Shown here one piece after another: positions 17,839 through 27,899 of a stretch of 64,000 bases of DNA. A model generated the notes under the pieces. It worked only from the letters and a program-made list of their open reading frames with translations, was not told the DNA's origin and ran no database searches. The position numbers and the translations under genes are program-made. Source of the stretch: Pseudomonas sp. PSE14 (GTDB lineage: Bacteria > Pseudomonadota > Gammaproteobacteria > Pseudomonadales > Pseudomonadaceae); NCBI RefSeq assembly GCF_029203285.1, contig NZ_CP115669.1:5456001-5520000 (forward strand), given 5' to 3'. Within the stretch, counting starts at the first letter, position 1. The number at the start of each line of letters is the position of its first letter.

Positions 17839-18477
17839 TTACCAGCGTCCGTCCCAGGCGGCGAAGTTCTGCAGCAGCTGCAGGCCGTGGGTGTGGCTCT
17901 TCTCCGGGTGGAACTGCACGGCGAAGCGCGAACCGTCAGCCAAAGCGGCAGCGAAATCACGCCCGTAATGGCCGCGACCGACCACCTGGCGCGGGTTGCC
18001 CGCCTCGATGTAGTAGCTGTGCACGAAATAGAAGCGCGCGTTGTTCGGGATGTCGTGCCACAACGGGTGGTCGACGCTCTGCGCCACTTCGTTCCAGCCC
18101 ATGTGCGGCACCTTCAGGTGCTCGCCGTCCTCGTGCAGGTCCTTGCCGAAGAAGCGCACCTTGCCGGGGAACAGGCCGATGCAGTCGACGCCGTCGTTCT
18201 CTTCGCTGTGCTCCAGCAGCGCCTGCATGCCGACACAGATGCCGAGAAACGGACGGTCCTGGCTGACTTCACGCACCAGGCTGTCGAAGCCCAGGCGCTT
18301 GATCTCAGCCATGCAGTCGCGGATCGCGCCGACGCCGGGGAAGACCACACGGTCGGCCTCGCGGATCACATTGGCGTCGCTGGTCACCAGCACACGCCCG
18401 GCACCCACGCGCTCCAGCGCCTTGGACACCGAGTGCAGGTTGCCCATGCCGTAGTCGATGACGGCTACCGTCTGCAT
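17839..18477 (-). CDS. hisH: imidazole glycerol phosphate synthase, glutamine amidotransferase subunit HisH
   Basis: 212 residues. It is a class I glutaminase that passes ammonia to HisF. The nucleophile is the Cys in [11 protein letters not shown] and the catalytic His/Glu are in FHPEKS. The start [13 protein letters not shown] at 18477 overlaps the hisB stop by one base (TGATG), indicating coupled translation; a start nine bases upstream (MPV) is less likely. Confidence 0.96.
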   Translation of the reverse strand: MQTVAVIDYGMGNLHSVSKALERVGAGRVLVTSDANVIREADRVVFPGVGAIRDCMAEIKRLGFDSLVREVSQDRPFLGICVGMQALLEHSEENDGVDCIGLFPGKVRFFGKDLHEDGEHLKVPHMGWNEVAQSVDHPLWHDIPNNARFYFVHSYYIEAGNPRQVVGRGHYGRDFAAALADGSRFAVQFHPEKSHTHGLQLLQNFAAWDGRW

Positions 18478-19070
18478 CACAGGCACCCTTTAGTGGACGG
18501 CATCTGGCCGGCCATGCGCTCGTCCAGCTCGATGGCCATGCGCAGCGCGCGGCCGAAGGCCTTGAACACGGTCTCGATCTGGTGGTGGGTGTTGTGGCCG
18601 CGCAGGTTGTCGATGTGCAGGGTCACCTGGGCGTGATTGACGAAGCCCTGGAAGAACTCCATGAACAGGTCGACGTCGAAGCCACCGACGCTGGCGCGGG
18701 TGAACGGCACGTGCATCTGCAGCCCCGGGCGGCCGGAGAAGTCGATGACCACGCGCGACAGCGCCTCGTCCAGCGGCACGTAGGCATGGCCGTAGCGGCG
18801 GATGCCCTTCTTGTCGCCGATGGCCTTGGCAAAGGCCTGACCGAGGGTGATGCCGATGTCCTCAACGGTATGATGGTCGTCGATATGCAGGTCGCCCTTG
18901 CACTCGATGTCCAGGTCGATCAGGCCGTGGCGGGCTATCTGGTCCATCATGTGCTCGAGGAAGGGAACCCCGGTATCGAAGCGGGCCTTGCCCGTTCCAT
19001 CCAGGTCGATGGAAACCTTGATCTGGGTTTCCAGGGTGTCGCGCGCGACGGATGCCTTGCGTTCGGCCAT
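18477..19070 (-). CDS. hisB: imidazoleglycerol-phosphate dehydratase HisB (monofunctional)
   Basis: 197 residues, the size of monofunctional IGPD; there is no HAD phosphatase domain. It dehydrates imidazole glycerol phosphate in histidine synthesis. The two metal motifs are [11 protein letters not shown] and [14 protein letters not shown] lies six bases before ATG 19070; the frame continues seven codons upstream. It is the first gene of the his operon here. A -10-like TATAAT on the minus strand lies at 19100-19105. Confidence 0.97.
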   Translation of the reverse strand: MAERKASVARDTLETQIKVSIDLDGTGKARFDTGVPFLEHMMDQIARHGLIDLDIECKGDLHIDDHHTVEDIGITLGQAFAKAIGDKKGIRRYGHAYVPLDEALSRVVIDFSGRPGLQMHVPFTRASVGGFDVDLFMEFFQGFVNHAQVTLHIDNLRGHNTHHQIETVFKAFGRALRMAIELDERMAGQMPSTKGCL

Positions 19071-19220
19071 CACCAGCTCCACAGCTAACACTGCACGTAA
19101 TTATAAGAAGGGGCAGCATTATAGGCGCGCCAGGCCCGGCGCGGCTATGGGCGGTGGTCGGCGCTGGCCGATCGACAGCACTTTTCCCTACACTGCCGGA
19201 CCGCCACCGAGGAATCGCCC

Positions 19221-19619
19221 ATGCCCGTCATCGTCCAGCACCTGACCCAGCCCAGCGACCAGGACCGCCAGGATCTGCTGAAGATCTACGCCGACGCCCC
19301 GGACTGGCTGCTGGCGCCCTTCGCCAACGCCGAGGAGCTGGTGGATCACGGCCTGCGCGAAGGCCTGCTGCAGACCGGCCGCTTCAACGACCGCCTGCTG
19401 GGCGCCGCCTGGATCGAGCGCAACGCCGACACCTGGAACCTCTCACGCCTGTGCGTACGCAAGGTTACCCGCGGACGCGGCGTGGCCCGGCGCCTGCTGG
19501 AGGAAGCCCAGCGCCTGGCCATCCTGCAAGGCGCTGCGCTGCGCTTGAGCGCGCCGGCCGACCAACCGGACGCCGCGGCCTTCGCCGAACGCCTCGGGCT
19601 TACCCTGCTGCCAGCCTGA
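19221..19619 (+). CDS. PanM/PanZ-like GNAT acetyl-CoA sensor
   Basis: 132 residues of GNAT type, with acetyl-CoA-binding signature VTRGRGVARRLLEEAQ. The order of motifs (PSDQDRQDLLKIY, RFNDRLLGAAWI, LSRLCVRKVTRGRGVA) resembles E. coli PanZ/PanM (SDQDRIDLQKIW, RFNERLLAAVRV), which binds acetyl-CoA and triggers self-cleavage of aspartate decarboxylase PanD in pantothenate synthesis. A plain GNAT acetyltransferase is the alternative. It is a lone gene between hisB and asmA. Confidence 0.75.
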   Translation: MPVIVQHLTQPSDQDRQDLLKIYADAPDWLLAPFANAEELVDHGLREGLLQTGRFNDRLLGAAWIERNADTWNLSRLCVRKVTRGRGVARRLLEEAQRLAILQGAALRLSAPADQPDAAAFAERLGLTLLPA

Positions 19620-19794
19620 GCCGGGCGAGCCCCATTACTGCGACCGGTTCGGCAGCAGCGACACTCCGGGGAACCGTGCGCCGACCGTCCGTTCAAACCT
19701 GGAAGTTCCTGCATCTTTTCCCCCATCTGAGGCGCGGGTGTGACGTTGATATACTTTTCCGTTACCCCACCCGCCGCCTGAACAAGGACCCGTC

Positions 19795-22026
19795 ATGAAA
19801 GCGTTCGGCAAAATCCTCGGCATCGTTGTCCTGGGCCTGCTGTTGCTCCTCGTCGCAGCTGGCTTCGTGCTGACCCACTTCTTCAACCCGAACGACTACA
19901 AGGACGAAATCCGCCAACTGGCCCGCGACAAGGCCAACGTCGAGCTGAACCTCAAGGGCGACATCGGCTGGAGCCTGTTCCCCTGGCTGGGCCTGGAACT
20001 GCACGACACCAGCGTCGCTACCCTGCAGGCCCCTAACCAGCCCTTCGCCGACGTGCAACTGCTGGGCATGTCGGTGCGGGTGTTGCCGCTGCTGCGCAAG
20101 GAGCTGCAGATGAGCGACATCCGCGTCGAAGGCCTGAACCTGAGCCTGAACCGCGACAAGAACGGCGCCGGCAACTGGGAAAACATCGGCAAGCCCCTCC
20201 AGCCGGCCGGCGGCACACCCGCCACCGCGCAGCCGGCGCCCGCGCCCAGCGAACCGGCCAAGCCGGCCGCCGCCGAAACGCACCAGGCGATGAAGCTCGA
20301 CATCGACAGCCTGACGGTGAAGAACGCGCGCATCGACTACGCCGACGCGCAGAGCGGCAAGAACTACACGGCCGAGGGCATCGAGCTGACCACTGGCGCC
20401 ATCCGCGAGGGCAGCAACATCCCGGTCAAGTTCAGCGCCTACCTGGGCAGTAACCAGCCGGTGATCCGCGCCCGCACCGAACTGACCGGCAACCTGCGCT
20501 TCGACCGCGCCCTCAAGCGCTATCAACTGGAAGACACCAAGCTGTCCGGCGAAGTCTCCGGTGATCCGCTGCAGGGCAAGACCGCCAACTACAGCGCCCA
20601 GGGCCAGTTGATCCTCGACCAGGCCGCCCAGATCGCCGAGTGGAACGGTCTGAAGATCACCGTCAATCAGCTGCGCGCCCTCGGCGAGCTCAAGGCCCGC
20701 GAGCTGGACAAGGAGCCCAAGTTCGATGGCGGCCTGTCGCTGGCGCCGTTCAACCTGCGCGAATTCCTCAATGGTATTGGCCAGACCCTGCCGGAAATGG
20801 CCGACGCCAACACCCTGACCAAGCTGGAGCTGTCCACCCGCGTGGCCGGCACCCGCAACAGCCTGAATCTGGGTGACATCAAGCTGAAGCTCGACGACAG
20901 CAACTTCAGCGGCAACCTCGGCATCGCCGATTTCAGCAAGCAGGCCATCCGCGCCCAGCTGAACGGCGACCGCCTGGACCTCGACCGCTACCTGCCGGGC
21001 AAGGCTGCCAAGGCCCAGGAAGCCACCAGCGCCGCGCGCAAGGCTGAGGTCGAGGCCACCACCAGCAACGCCATCCAGGGCGACAGCCCGCTGCCCAACG
21101 CGCCAACCCAGCAGGCCTGGAGCGACGCCCCCATGCTGCCGGTCGCCAAACTGCGCACCCTCGACCTGGACGTCGCGCTCCAGCTTGCTCAGCTGACCCT
21201 CGACAAGCTGCCAATCGAGAACGCCAACCTCAAGCTGCGCGGCCAGGACGGCCTGCTCAACCTCGACGACATGCGCGGCGAACTCTACGACGGCAAGTTC
21301 AACGCCACCGCAAGCCTCGACGTACGCCAGGACGTGCCGCTGCTCAAGGCGCAGAAGCACATCGCTGACGTACCGGTGGACCGCCTGCTCGAATCCCAGG
21401 GCCAGAAGCCGCCGGTGAAAGGCCTGCTCGACCTGGACGCCGACATCACCACCCAGGGCCTCAGCCAGAAGGCCTGGATCAACAACCTCAACGGCACCGC
21501 GCACTTCGTCCTGACCCAAGGCGTGCTGCTCAACGCCAACCTGGAGCAGCAGCTGTGCCAGGGCATCGCCACCCTCAACCGCAAGGCGCTCGAAGGGCAA
21601 CATGGCGGCAAGGACACACCGTTCCGCGAGCTACAGGGCAACCTGACCTTCCGCAATGGCGTGGCCAGCAACCCGGACCTGAAGGCGAGCATCCCCGGCC
21701 TGACCGTCAAGGGCGACGGCGACATCGACCTGCGCGTGCTGGGCATGGATTACCGCGTCGGTGTGATCATCGAAGGCGACAAGAGCGACATGCCCGACCC
21801 GGCCTGCCAGGTGAACAAACGCTACGTCGGCATCGAATGGCCGCTGCGCTGCCGCGGCCCGCTGGAACTGGGCGCCAAGGCCTGCCGCCTGGACAAGGAC
21901 GGCCTCGGCAAGATCGCCGGACAACTGGCCGGGGAACGGCTGAACGAAAAACTCGAAGAGAAGTTCGGCGACAAGGTCAGTCCCGAGCTCAAAGACGCAC
22001 TCAAAGGGCTGCTCAAGAAGAAATGA
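19795..22026 (+). CDS. asmA: AsmA family protein
   Basis: 743 residues. An N-terminal membrane anchor ([24 protein letters not shown]) is followed by a long periplasmic beta-rich body with the AsmA N-terminal signature ([26 protein letters not shown]) and a C-terminal AsmA domain ([20 protein letters not shown]). A low-complexity Pro/Ala linker lies at about 140-165. AsmA-like proteins are thought to form hydrophobic grooves that carry phospholipid to the outer membrane. Its stop overlaps the mutY start (ATGA). Confidence 0.93.
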   Translation: MKAFGKILGIVVLGLLLLLVAAGFVLTHFFNPNDYKDEIRQLARDKANVELNLKGDIGWSLFPWLGLELHDTSVATLQAPNQPFADVQLLGMSVRVLPLLRKELQMSDIRVEGLNLSLNRDKNGAGNWENIGKPLQPAGGTPATAQPAPAPSEPAKPAAAETHQAMKLDIDSLTVKNARIDYADAQSGKNYTAEGIELTTGAIREGSNIPVKFSAYLGSNQPVIRARTELTGNLRFDRALKRYQLEDTKLSGEVSGDPLQGKTANYSAQGQLILDQAAQIAEWNGLKITVNQLRALGELKARELDKEPKFDGGLSLAPFNLREFLNGIGQTLPEMADANTLTKLELSTRVAGTRNSLNLGDIKLKLDDSNFSGNLGIADFSKQAIRAQLNGDRLDLDRYLPGKAAKAQEATSAARKAEVEATTSNAIQGDSPLPNAPTQQAWSDAPMLPVAKLRTLDLDVALQLAQLTLDKLPIENANLKLRGQDGLLNLDDMRGELYDGKFNATASLDVRQDVPLLKAQKHIADVPVDRLLESQGQKPPVKGLLDLDADITTQGLSQKAWINNLNGTAHFVLTQGVLLNANLEQQLCQGIATLNRKALEGQHGGKDTPFRELQGNLTFRNGVASNPDLKASIPGLTVKGDGDIDLRVLGMDYRVGVIIEGDKSDMPDPACQVNKRYVGIEWPLRCRGPLELGAKACRLDKDGLGKIAGQLAGERLNEKLEEKFGDKVSPELKDALKGLLKKK

Positions 22027-23090
22027 CCCCAGAACGCTTCAACTCGGCGGTGCTCGACTGGTTCGACCGCCATGGCCGCCATGACCTGCCCTGGCAACAG
22101 GGCATCACGCCCTACCGGGTGTGGGTCTCGGAAATCATGCTGCAGCAGACCCAGGTCGCCACCGTGATGGGCTACTTCGACCGCTTCATGAGCGCCCTGC
22201 CGACGGTGGCGGACCTCGCTGCCGCGCCGGAAGACGAAGTGCTGCACCTGTGGACGGGTCTGGGCTACTACACCCGCGCCCGCAACCTGCACAAGACCGC
22301 GAAAATAGTGATGGAACGGCACGGCGGCGAATTCCCCCGCGACGCCGAGCAGCTCGCCGAGCTGCCGGGCATCGGCCGCTCCACCGCCGGCGCCATCGCC
22401 AGTATTTCCATGGGCCTGCGCGCCCCGATCCTCGACGGCAACGTCAAGCGCGTGCTGGCGCGCTACCTGGCCTGCGACGGCTATCCGGGCGAGCCGAAGG
22501 TAGCCAGGCAACTGTGGGACGCCGCCGAGCGCTTCACGCCGCATGCGCGGGTCAACCACTACACCCAGGCGATGATGGACCTGGGCGCCACCCTCTGCAC
22601 TCGCAGCAAACCCAGCTGCCTGCTCTGCCCGCTGCGCGAGGGCTGCCGCGCTCACCTGCTGGGCCGCGAAGCCGACTTCCCGGTGCCCAAGCCGCGCAAG
22701 GAACTGCCGCGCAAGCGCACGCTGATGCCGATCCTGGCCAATCGCGAAGGCGACATCCTGCTCTACCGCCGTCCTTCGACCGGCCTCTGGGGCGGGCTGT
22801 GGAGCTTCCCCGAACTGGACGACCTGGCCGCCCTCGACCCACTGGCCCAACGCCACGCCCTGCGCCTGGGCGATCGCCGCGAGCTGCCCGGCCTGACCCA
22901 CACCTTCAGCCATTTCCAGCTGGCCATCGAGCCCTGGTTGGTGCGCGTCGAGGACGCAGCCCCCGCCGTGGCCGAGGGCGACTGGCTCTGGTATAACCTC
23001 GCCACCCCGCCGCGGCTCGGCCTTGCCGCCCCGGTGAAGAAGCTGCTCAAACGAGCCGCCGACGTGTTGAATGCAGGAGAAATGTCATGA
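22023..23090 (+). CDS. mutY: A/G-specific adenine glycosylase MutY
   Basis: 355 residues. It removes adenine mispaired with 8-oxoguanine. It has the HhH-GPD fold with catalytic Glu in [10 protein letters not shown], the hairpin [14 protein letters not shown], and catalytic Asp in [10 protein letters not shown]. The iron-sulfur ligands have spacing C-X6-C-X2-C-X5-C (from CTRSKPSC to CPLREGC), and a C-terminal NUDIX-like 8-oxoG recognition domain follows from about 235. The start overlaps the asmA stop by four bases; the long upstream extension of the frame is antiphase over asmA. Confidence 0.97.
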   Translation: MTPERFNSAVLDWFDRHGRHDLPWQQGITPYRVWVSEIMLQQTQVATVMGYFDRFMSALPTVADLAAAPEDEVLHLWTGLGYYTRARNLHKTAKIVMERHGGEFPRDAEQLAELPGIGRSTAGAIASISMGLRAPILDGNVKRVLARYLACDGYPGEPKVARQLWDAAERFTPHARVNHYTQAMMDLGATLCTRSKPSCLLCPLREGCRAHLLGREADFPVPKPRKELPRKRTLMPILANREGDILLYRRPSTGLWGGLWSFPELDDLAALDPLAQRHALRLGDRRELPGLTHTFSHFQLAIEPWLVRVEDAAPAVAEGDWLWYNLATPPRLGLAAPVKKLLKRAADVLNAGEMS

Positions 23091-23359
23091 CCCGACTGGT
23101 GATGTGCCGCAAGTACAAAGAAGAGCTGCCCGGCCTCGATCGCGCGCCCTACCCCGGAGCCAAGGGCCAGGACATCTACGAGCACGTCTCGAAGAAAGCC
23201 TGGGACGAATGGCAGAAGCACCAGACCATGCTGATCAACGAGCGCCGCCTGAACATGATGAACGCCGAGGATCGCAAGTTCCTCACCGCAGAGATGGACA
23301 AGTTCCTCAGTGGCGAGGAATACGCGCAGGCCGAGGGCTACGTCCCGCCCAGCGCGTAA
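23087..23359 (+). CDS. yggX: YggX family Fe(II)-trafficking protein
   Basis: 90 residues. The N-terminal motif [21 protein letters not shown] contains the conserved Cys at residue 7, thought to guard iron-sulfur clusters such as that of MutY against oxidation. [11 protein letters not shown] and [19 protein letters not shown] are family hallmarks. It overlaps the mutY stop by four bases; the mutY-yggX pairing is widely conserved. Confidence 0.96.
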   Translation: MTRLVMCRKYKEELPGLDRAPYPGAKGQDIYEHVSKKAWDEWQKHQTMLINERRLNMMNAEDRKFLTAEMDKFLSGEEYAQAEGYVPPSA

Positions 23360-23396
23360 GTTTCGGTATTATTTGAAAAATTTTTTCGCGGCACGC

Positions 23397-23425
23397 TTGA
23401 CACCCTTTCCGAAAACCCTTTTAAT
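23397..23425 (+). promoter_or_regulatory. sigma70 promoter of tRNA-Phe
   Basis: TTGACA-N17-TTTAAT, followed by a GC-rich discriminator (GCGCGCC) typical of stringently controlled stable-RNA promoters. An AT-rich upstream tract (23368-23386) could act as an UP element. Confidence 0.85.
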
Positions 23426-23437
23426 GCGCGCCACGTT

Positions 23438-23513
23438 GCCCAGGTAGCTCAGTTGGTAGAGCAGGGGATTGAAAATCCCCGTGTCGGCGGTTCGATTCCG
23501 TCCCTGGGCACCA
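23438..23513 (+). tRNA. tRNA-Phe (GAA)
   Basis: 76 nt with encoded CCA. The acceptor stem pairs GCCCAGG with CCTGGGC, the D-loop is AGCTCAGTTGGTAGAGC, the anticodon loop TTGAAAA has anticodon GAA, and the T-loop is TTCGATT. Confidence 0.98.
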
Positions 23514-23523
23514 AGCCTTCCGA

Positions 23524-23558
23524 AAGCCCCTGAAATCGCGAGATTTCAGGGGCTTTTT
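23524..23558 (+). terminator. intrinsic terminator of tRNA-Phe
   Basis: AAGCCCCTGAAATC-GCGA-GATTTCAGGGGCTT plus TTT, a 14-bp perfect stem. Confidence 0.95.
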
Positions 23559-23723
23559 CGTTTCCGCCCGCAAAAGTTCCTCCCCGCCCTGGCAGCGCCG
23601 CACGAATCGTGTCGAATGTTTGCCGATCTACACTGTCTACTGGCACGTAGCACGTTGTTCTTTCAGAATCATGACGAACCGGACGACTCCTGCCTTTTTG
23701 GCGAGATACCCTCCGGGAGTCCG

Positions 23724-26075
23724 ATGTTTCATAGCGGAGTCACTGTGCGCGCACTCATTCGCTGGTGGAATTCACGGGGCAACCTGGCCACCCTGTCTGC
23801 CCTTTTCCTGCTGATCCCCCTGATTGGCCGCTACAGCCTTGGCTGGGGCACGCCGCAGGGCTATCTCTCCGACCTTGCGCTCGGCACGCTGCTGGTCGTG
23901 GCGCTGCACAGCCGACGACTGTTCATCGCCATTCCGGTGATGCTGGTCTGGGCGCTGTCGGTGATAGGCACCGCCGAGCTGGTCAGCGCCGTGGGCCGCA
24001 TGCCCGCACCGGAAGACCTGCACTTCCTCGCCGATCCCACCTTCGTCGCCAACTCCACCGAAGGCGGCGGCCTGAATCACCAGCACCTGGCGATCGCCAT
24101 CGGCATCGGCATCCTGCTCTGCGCCCTGCTCTGGCGCCGTCGCGAGCAGCCGCTGCCGCGCTACGCCTATGCGCTGCCGGCCGCACTGCTGGCCGGCCAC
24201 TTCGGCCTGCAGTACTTCCAGCCCAGCGACGCGGAGATGTGGAAGCAGTTCAACCTGCCGCACCAACTGGTTTCCCGCGCCATCACCGGCGGCGAAATCG
24301 CCTACGAGGACTGGCGCGACCGCGACCTGCCGGAAGTCAGACCCGACGTCACCGGCCTGACCCAGCACGACCTCAATGGCACACCGCTGCTGACCGGCCG
24401 CGGCCAGGCGAAGAACGTACTGATCATCGCCATGGAAGGTATCCCCGGCGCCTATGTCGCCACCAACCGCGCCGCGCTGAGCAGCAGCTACGAAGAATCG
24501 ATGATGCCCAAGCTCAGCACCTGGGCCGAGCGAGCGATGACCACCCCGGATTACGTGGTGCACAGCCACCAGACCATTCGCGGCCTCTACGCCATGCTCT
24601 GCGGCGACTACAGCAAGCTGGACAACGGCACGCCCAAGGGCGTCGAACTGCTGGGCAACCCGACCCGCGCCGCCGAATGCCTGCCGGCGCAGATGCACCA
24701 GGCCGGCTTCAGCACCCACTTCCTGCAGGGCGCCGGGCTGCGCTTCATGGCCAAGGACAAGGTCATGCCGGCCATGGGCTTCGACAAGACGCTGGGCCGC
24801 GACTGGTTCAAGAAGAAACCGTACCTGGAATTCGCCTGGGGCATGGACGACAAGGCCTTCTTCGAGGGTGCGCTGGACTACGTCGGCCAGCTGCGCCAGA
24901 AGAAGCAGCCGTGGATGCTCACCCTGCTGACCGTCGGCACCCACCAGCCCTATTCGGCCACCCCGGAATACCTGGCCAAGTACCCGACCCCGCGCCAGGC
25001 CGCCATTGCCTATCTGGATGACGCCGTGGATGCCTTCCTCAAGGGTCTGGAAGAGAAGGGCGTGCTCAAGGACACCCTGGTGATCGTCACCTCCGACGAG
25101 TCCCACGGCATCGACAATGTGCGTCTCGCCTCGGCCTGGGGCCTGAACCTGGTGTTCGCACCTGAGCAGGCCGCGCTGCCACCGGTGAAGGACGGTGTTT
25201 ATGGCCATGTGGACCTGGAGTCGTCGGTCCTCGATTACTTCGCCATCAAGGCGCCGCAGGATATCGCCGGCCGCTCGCTGTTCCGCGAGTACGAGACAGG
25301 GCGGGAGATGGTCTCCTTCACCAATGGCATGCAGCGCTATCACGACGGCAAGAGCACCTTCATCGAGTGCGACTTCCAGCAGGTCTGCCGGCGCTACAAG
25401 AGCGATGGATTCATCGCCGACAGCGCCAAGTTCGAAGGCCGCTTCAGTGGCCGCGATGCCCGCCTGATGACCGCCCGCGCCGACATCCTCGACCAGTCGG
25501 TGGTCAACGCCCAGTCGACCCGCGAATACCAGTTCGCGACCAAGGAACGCATTCGCCTGAAGCCGCAGATCGACAATGAGTACACCGACAACCTGATTGG
25601 CGCCCAGTACCTGGAGTTCCCGGCCAACTCGCGCACCACGGTGAGCCTGAAGATTCGCGCCATCCAGATGGACGCCAACGGCGCCAAGGTCACGCTCAAG
25701 ACTCGTTCCTTCGAGAAACCGGTCCCCATCCAGATACCGGAATTCCCTCTGGTGAAGCGCAACGAACCATTGGCGGTCAGCTTCTCTTTCGACAACGAGG
25801 AGGCACGCAAGGCGTTCTCCTTCCACCTGCTGGCCGAAGGCAAGGGCATCATCGAGATCACCGACTTCCACGTCACGACGCAACCACGCAAGTCGCCGAT
25901 CAACGCCAGCGAGCCGGGCGCAAAAGGTCTGGCTGACGGCAAGGTGCTGCCGATTCCCCGCCTCTCCGGTCACCCGAACCTGATGGCCAGCCAGCCCCAG
26001 GAATCCGAGGATGACGTGACGCCGGCCGAGGTCATCAGCGATCCGTCACCGCAACTGCGCCAGCTGATGCAATGA
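23724..26075 (+). CDS. membrane sulfatase/LtaS-like transferase (alkaline-phosphatase fold)
   Basis: 783 residues from ATG 23724; GTG 23745 is an equally possible start (GGAG just upstream). About five transmembrane helices occupy the first 180 residues, followed by a large periplasmic catalytic domain. The likely active-site residues are Glu238 (IAMEGIPG), Thr284 (HSHQTIRGLY) as nucleophile, and Asp458-Glu459 with His461 (TSDESHGID), replacing the GDH motif of true LtaS. A C-terminal extension of about 200 residues after the catalytic domain has no family I can name. Such proteins transfer phosphoglycerol or phosphoethanolamine, or hydrolyse sulfate or phosphate esters; the substrate here is unknown. 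It is a single gene with its own terminator. Confidence 0.8.
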   Translation: MFHSGVTVRALIRWWNSRGNLATLSALFLLIPLIGRYSLGWGTPQGYLSDLALGTLLVVALHSRRLFIAIPVMLVWALSVIGTAELVSAVGRMPAPEDLHFLADPTFVANSTEGGGLNHQHLAIAIGIGILLCALLWRRREQPLPRYAYALPAALLAGHFGLQYFQPSDAEMWKQFNLPHQLVSRAITGGEIAYEDWRDRDLPEVRPDVTGLTQHDLNGTPLLTGRGQAKNVLIIAMEGIPGAYVATNRAALSSSYEESMMPKLSTWAERAMTTPDYVVHSHQTIRGLYAMLCGDYSKLDNGTPKGVELLGNPTRAAECLPAQMHQAGFSTHFLQGAGLRFMAKDKVMPAMGFDKTLGRDWFKKKPYLEFAWGMDDKAFFEGALDYVGQLRQKKQPWMLTLLTVGTHQPYSATPEYLAKYPTPRQAAIAYLDDAVDAFLKGLEEKGVLKDTLVIVTSDESHGIDNVRLASAWGLNLVFAPEQAALPPVKDGVYGHVDLESSVLDYFAIKAPQDIAGRSLFREYETGREMVSFTNGMQRYHDGKSTFIECDFQQVCRRYKSDGFIADSAKFEGRFSGRDARLMTARADILDQSVVNAQSTREYQFATKERIRLKPQIDNEYTDNLIGAQYLEFPANSRTTVSLKIRAIQMDANGAKVTLKTRSFEKPVPIQIPEFPLVKRNEPLAVSFSFDNEEARKAFSFHLLAEGKGIIEITDFHVTTQPRKSPINASEPGAKGLADGKVLPIPRLSGHPNLMASQPQESEDDVTPAEVISDPSPQLRQLMQ

Positions 26076-26079
26076 TCGA

Positions 26080-26109
26080 GACCGGCGGCCTCCAGGCCGC
26101 CGGTCTTTT
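26080..26109 (+). terminator. intrinsic terminator of the LtaS-like gene
   Basis: GACCGGCGGCC-TCCA-GGCCGCCGGTC-TTTT, an 11-bp perfect stem starting four bases after the stop. Confidence 0.92.
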
Positions 26110-26164
26110 CCGCCTCAGCGGAAGCTGGCACTATCGCGCCCCCGCGACGCAGTGCCCTCCCCCC

Positions 26165-26206
26165 GCGAGTTCAGCCCAAGCGACAACACACTGTGGCAAT
26201 GCGACA
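26165..26206 (-). promoter_or_regulatory. ArgR operator (two direct half-sites)
   Basis: Pseudomonas ArgR binds two directly repeated half-sites TGTCGC-N8-AA-N5 (21 bp each). On the minus strand TGTCGC occurs at 26206-26201 and again at 26185-26180, exactly 21 bp apart. The second half-site has the AA in place (TGTCGC-TTGGGCTG-AA); the first has AG. The operator is about 145 bp upstream of the ABC-transporter start codon. Confidence 0.8.
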
Positions 26207-26348
26207 ACTTGCCGCTATCCCGAGGAACGGCGAGAGAAGAGCGCTTGGCGCCCCCTGGGACGCGTGTTAGCTTCCCCCTCGCCAGGATGGCCCCGATTCT
26301 GCAGTACCCCGCTGCGAGAGCGTCCTAATAACAATAGAGGAGCCCCCT

Positions 26349-27122
26349 ATGGCCGAGGCCATACCCGCACTGGAAATCCGTAATCTGCACAAGCGTTACG
26401 GTGACCTGGAAGTGCTGAAAGGCATTTCCCTGACTGCCCGCGACGGCGATGTGATTTCCATCCTCGGCTCCTCCGGTTCCGGCAAATCCACATTCCTGCG
26501 CTGCATCAACCTGCTGGAGAACCCGCACCAGGGTCAGATCCTGGTCGCCGGTGAAGAACTCAAGCTGAAGAAGGCCAAGGACGGATCGCTGGTCGCCGCC
26601 GACGGCAAGCAGATCAACCGCCTGCGCAGCGAACTGGGTTTCGTCTTCCAGAACTTCAATCTCTGGCCGCACATGAGCATCCTCGACAACATCATCGAGG
26701 CCCCGCGCCGCGTGCTGGGCAAGACCCGCGCCGAAGCCACCGAGATCGCCGAGGCGCTGCTGGCCAAGGTCGGCATCGCCGACAAGCGCCACAGCTTCCC
26801 GTCCCAGCTTTCCGGCGGTCAGCAGCAGCGCGCCGCCATCGCCCGCACCCTGGCGATGCAGCCCAAGGTCATCCTCTTCGACGAGCCGACGTCCGCACTC
26901 GACCCGGAAATGGTCCAGGAAGTACTCAACGTGATCCGCGCGCTCGCCGAGGAAGGCCGCACCATGCTGCTGGTCACCCACGAAATGAACTTTGCCCGCC
27001 AGGTTTCCAGCGAGGTGGTGTTCCTCCACCAAGGCCTGGTAGAAGAGCAGGGACCGCCGCAGCAGGTATTCGAAAACCCGCAATCGGCACGCTGCAAACA
27101 ATTCATGTCCAGCCACCGCTAA
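26349..27122 (+). CDS. polar amino acid ABC transporter, ATP-binding subunit
   Basis: 257 residues, the HisP/AotP/GlnQ class. Walker A is GSSGSGKSTFL, the Q-loop VFQNFNLWPHM, the signature LSGGQQQR, Walker B VILFDEPTSALD, and the H-loop LVTHEMNFA. The insertion KLKKAKDGSLVAADGK before the Q-loop is typical of the basic amino acid (His/Arg/Lys/Orn) subgroup. It is the first gene of a four-gene transporter operon, with GAGGAG before the start. The upstream ArgR operator points to arginine or a related compound as substrate. Confidence 0.94.
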   Translation: MAEAIPALEIRNLHKRYGDLEVLKGISLTARDGDVISILGSSGSGKSTFLRCINLLENPHQGQILVAGEELKLKKAKDGSLVAADGKQINRLRSELGFVFQNFNLWPHMSILDNIIEAPRRVLGKTRAEATEIAEALLAKVGIADKRHSFPSQLSGGQQQRAAIARTLAMQPKVILFDEPTSALDPEMVQEVLNVIRALAEEGRTMLLVTHEMNFARQVSSEVVFLHQGLVEEQGPPQQVFENPQSARCKQFMSSHR

Positions 27123-27136
27123 CGGAGCATCACTGC

Positions 27137-27889
27137 ATGAGCAACTATAAGAAGATCATCCTGGCTGTCGCGGCCACTCTGGCCATCGGGGGCAACGCCA
27201 TCGCCGCGGAGAAGCTGCGCATCGGTACCGAAGGCGCCTACCCGCCCTTCAACGGCATCGACGCCAGCGGCCAGGTTATCGGCTTCGACGTCGACATCGC
27301 CAAGGCCCTGTGCGCCAAGATGAAGACCGAGTGTGACGTCGTGACCTCCGACTGGGACGGCATCATCCCCGCCCTGAACGCCAAGAAGTTCGACTTCATC
27401 GTCGCTTCCATGTCGATCACCGACGAGCGCAAGCAGGCCGTGGACTTCACCGCCCCGTACTACACCAACAAGCTGCAGTTCGTGGCGCCCAAGTCGACCG
27501 ACTTCAAGACCGACAAGGGTTACCTGAAGGGCAAGGTGATCGGTGCCCAGCGCGCGACCGTTGCCGGTACCTGGCTTGAGGACAACATGTCCGACACCGT
27601 CACCATCAAGCTGTACGACACCCAGGAAAACGCCTACCTCGACCTCTCCTCGGGCCGCCTCGACGGCGTACTGGCCGACAAGTTCGTGCAGTACGACTGG
27701 CTCAAGAGCGACGCCGGCAAGGACTTCGAGTTCAAGGGCGAGCCGGTGTTCGACAACGACAAGATCGGCATCGCCGTGCGCAAGGGTGATCCGCTGCGCG
27801 ACAAGCTGAATGCCGCTCTGAAGGAAATCGTCGACGACGGTACCTACAAGAAGATCAACGAAAAGTACTTCCCCTTCAGCATCTATTGA
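27137..27889 (+). CDS. periplasmic basic amino acid-binding protein
   Basis: 250 residues with signal peptide (LAVAATLAIGGNAIAAE). It is an SBP family 3 protein with the signature GTEGAYPPFNGIDASGQVIGFDVDIAKAL written here in two parts: GTEGAYPPFNG, then GFDVDIAKALCAK. The two Cys (LCAKMKTEC) could form the disulfide seen in HisJ/LAO-type proteins. Ligand-contact segments VASMSITDERKQAVDFT and GAQRAT follow. It resembles lysine/arginine/ornithine or histidine binding proteins. A strong hairpin follows before the permease genes. Confidence 0.93.
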   Translation: MSNYKKIILAVAATLAIGGNAIAAEKLRIGTEGAYPPFNGIDASGQVIGFDVDIAKALCAKMKTECDVVTSDWDGIIPALNAKKFDFIVASMSITDERKQAVDFTAPYYTNKLQFVAPKSTDFKTDKGYLKGKVIGAQRATVAGTWLEDNMSDTVTIKLYDTQENAYLDLSSGRLDGVLADKFVQYDWLKSDAGKDFEFKGEPVFDNDKIGIAVRKGDPLRDKLNAALKEIVDDGTYKKINEKYFPFSIY

Positions 27890-27899
27890 TGCACGTGCC

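Noticed and set aside
19762..21603. 613-codon minus-strand frame opposite asmA
   Set aside because: Antisense shadow of a certain gene, repetitive E/G/V/L/Q composition.
23772..25973. 733-codon minus-strand frame opposite the LtaS-like gene
   Set aside because: Antisense shadow with low-complexity composition; no start signal or family features.
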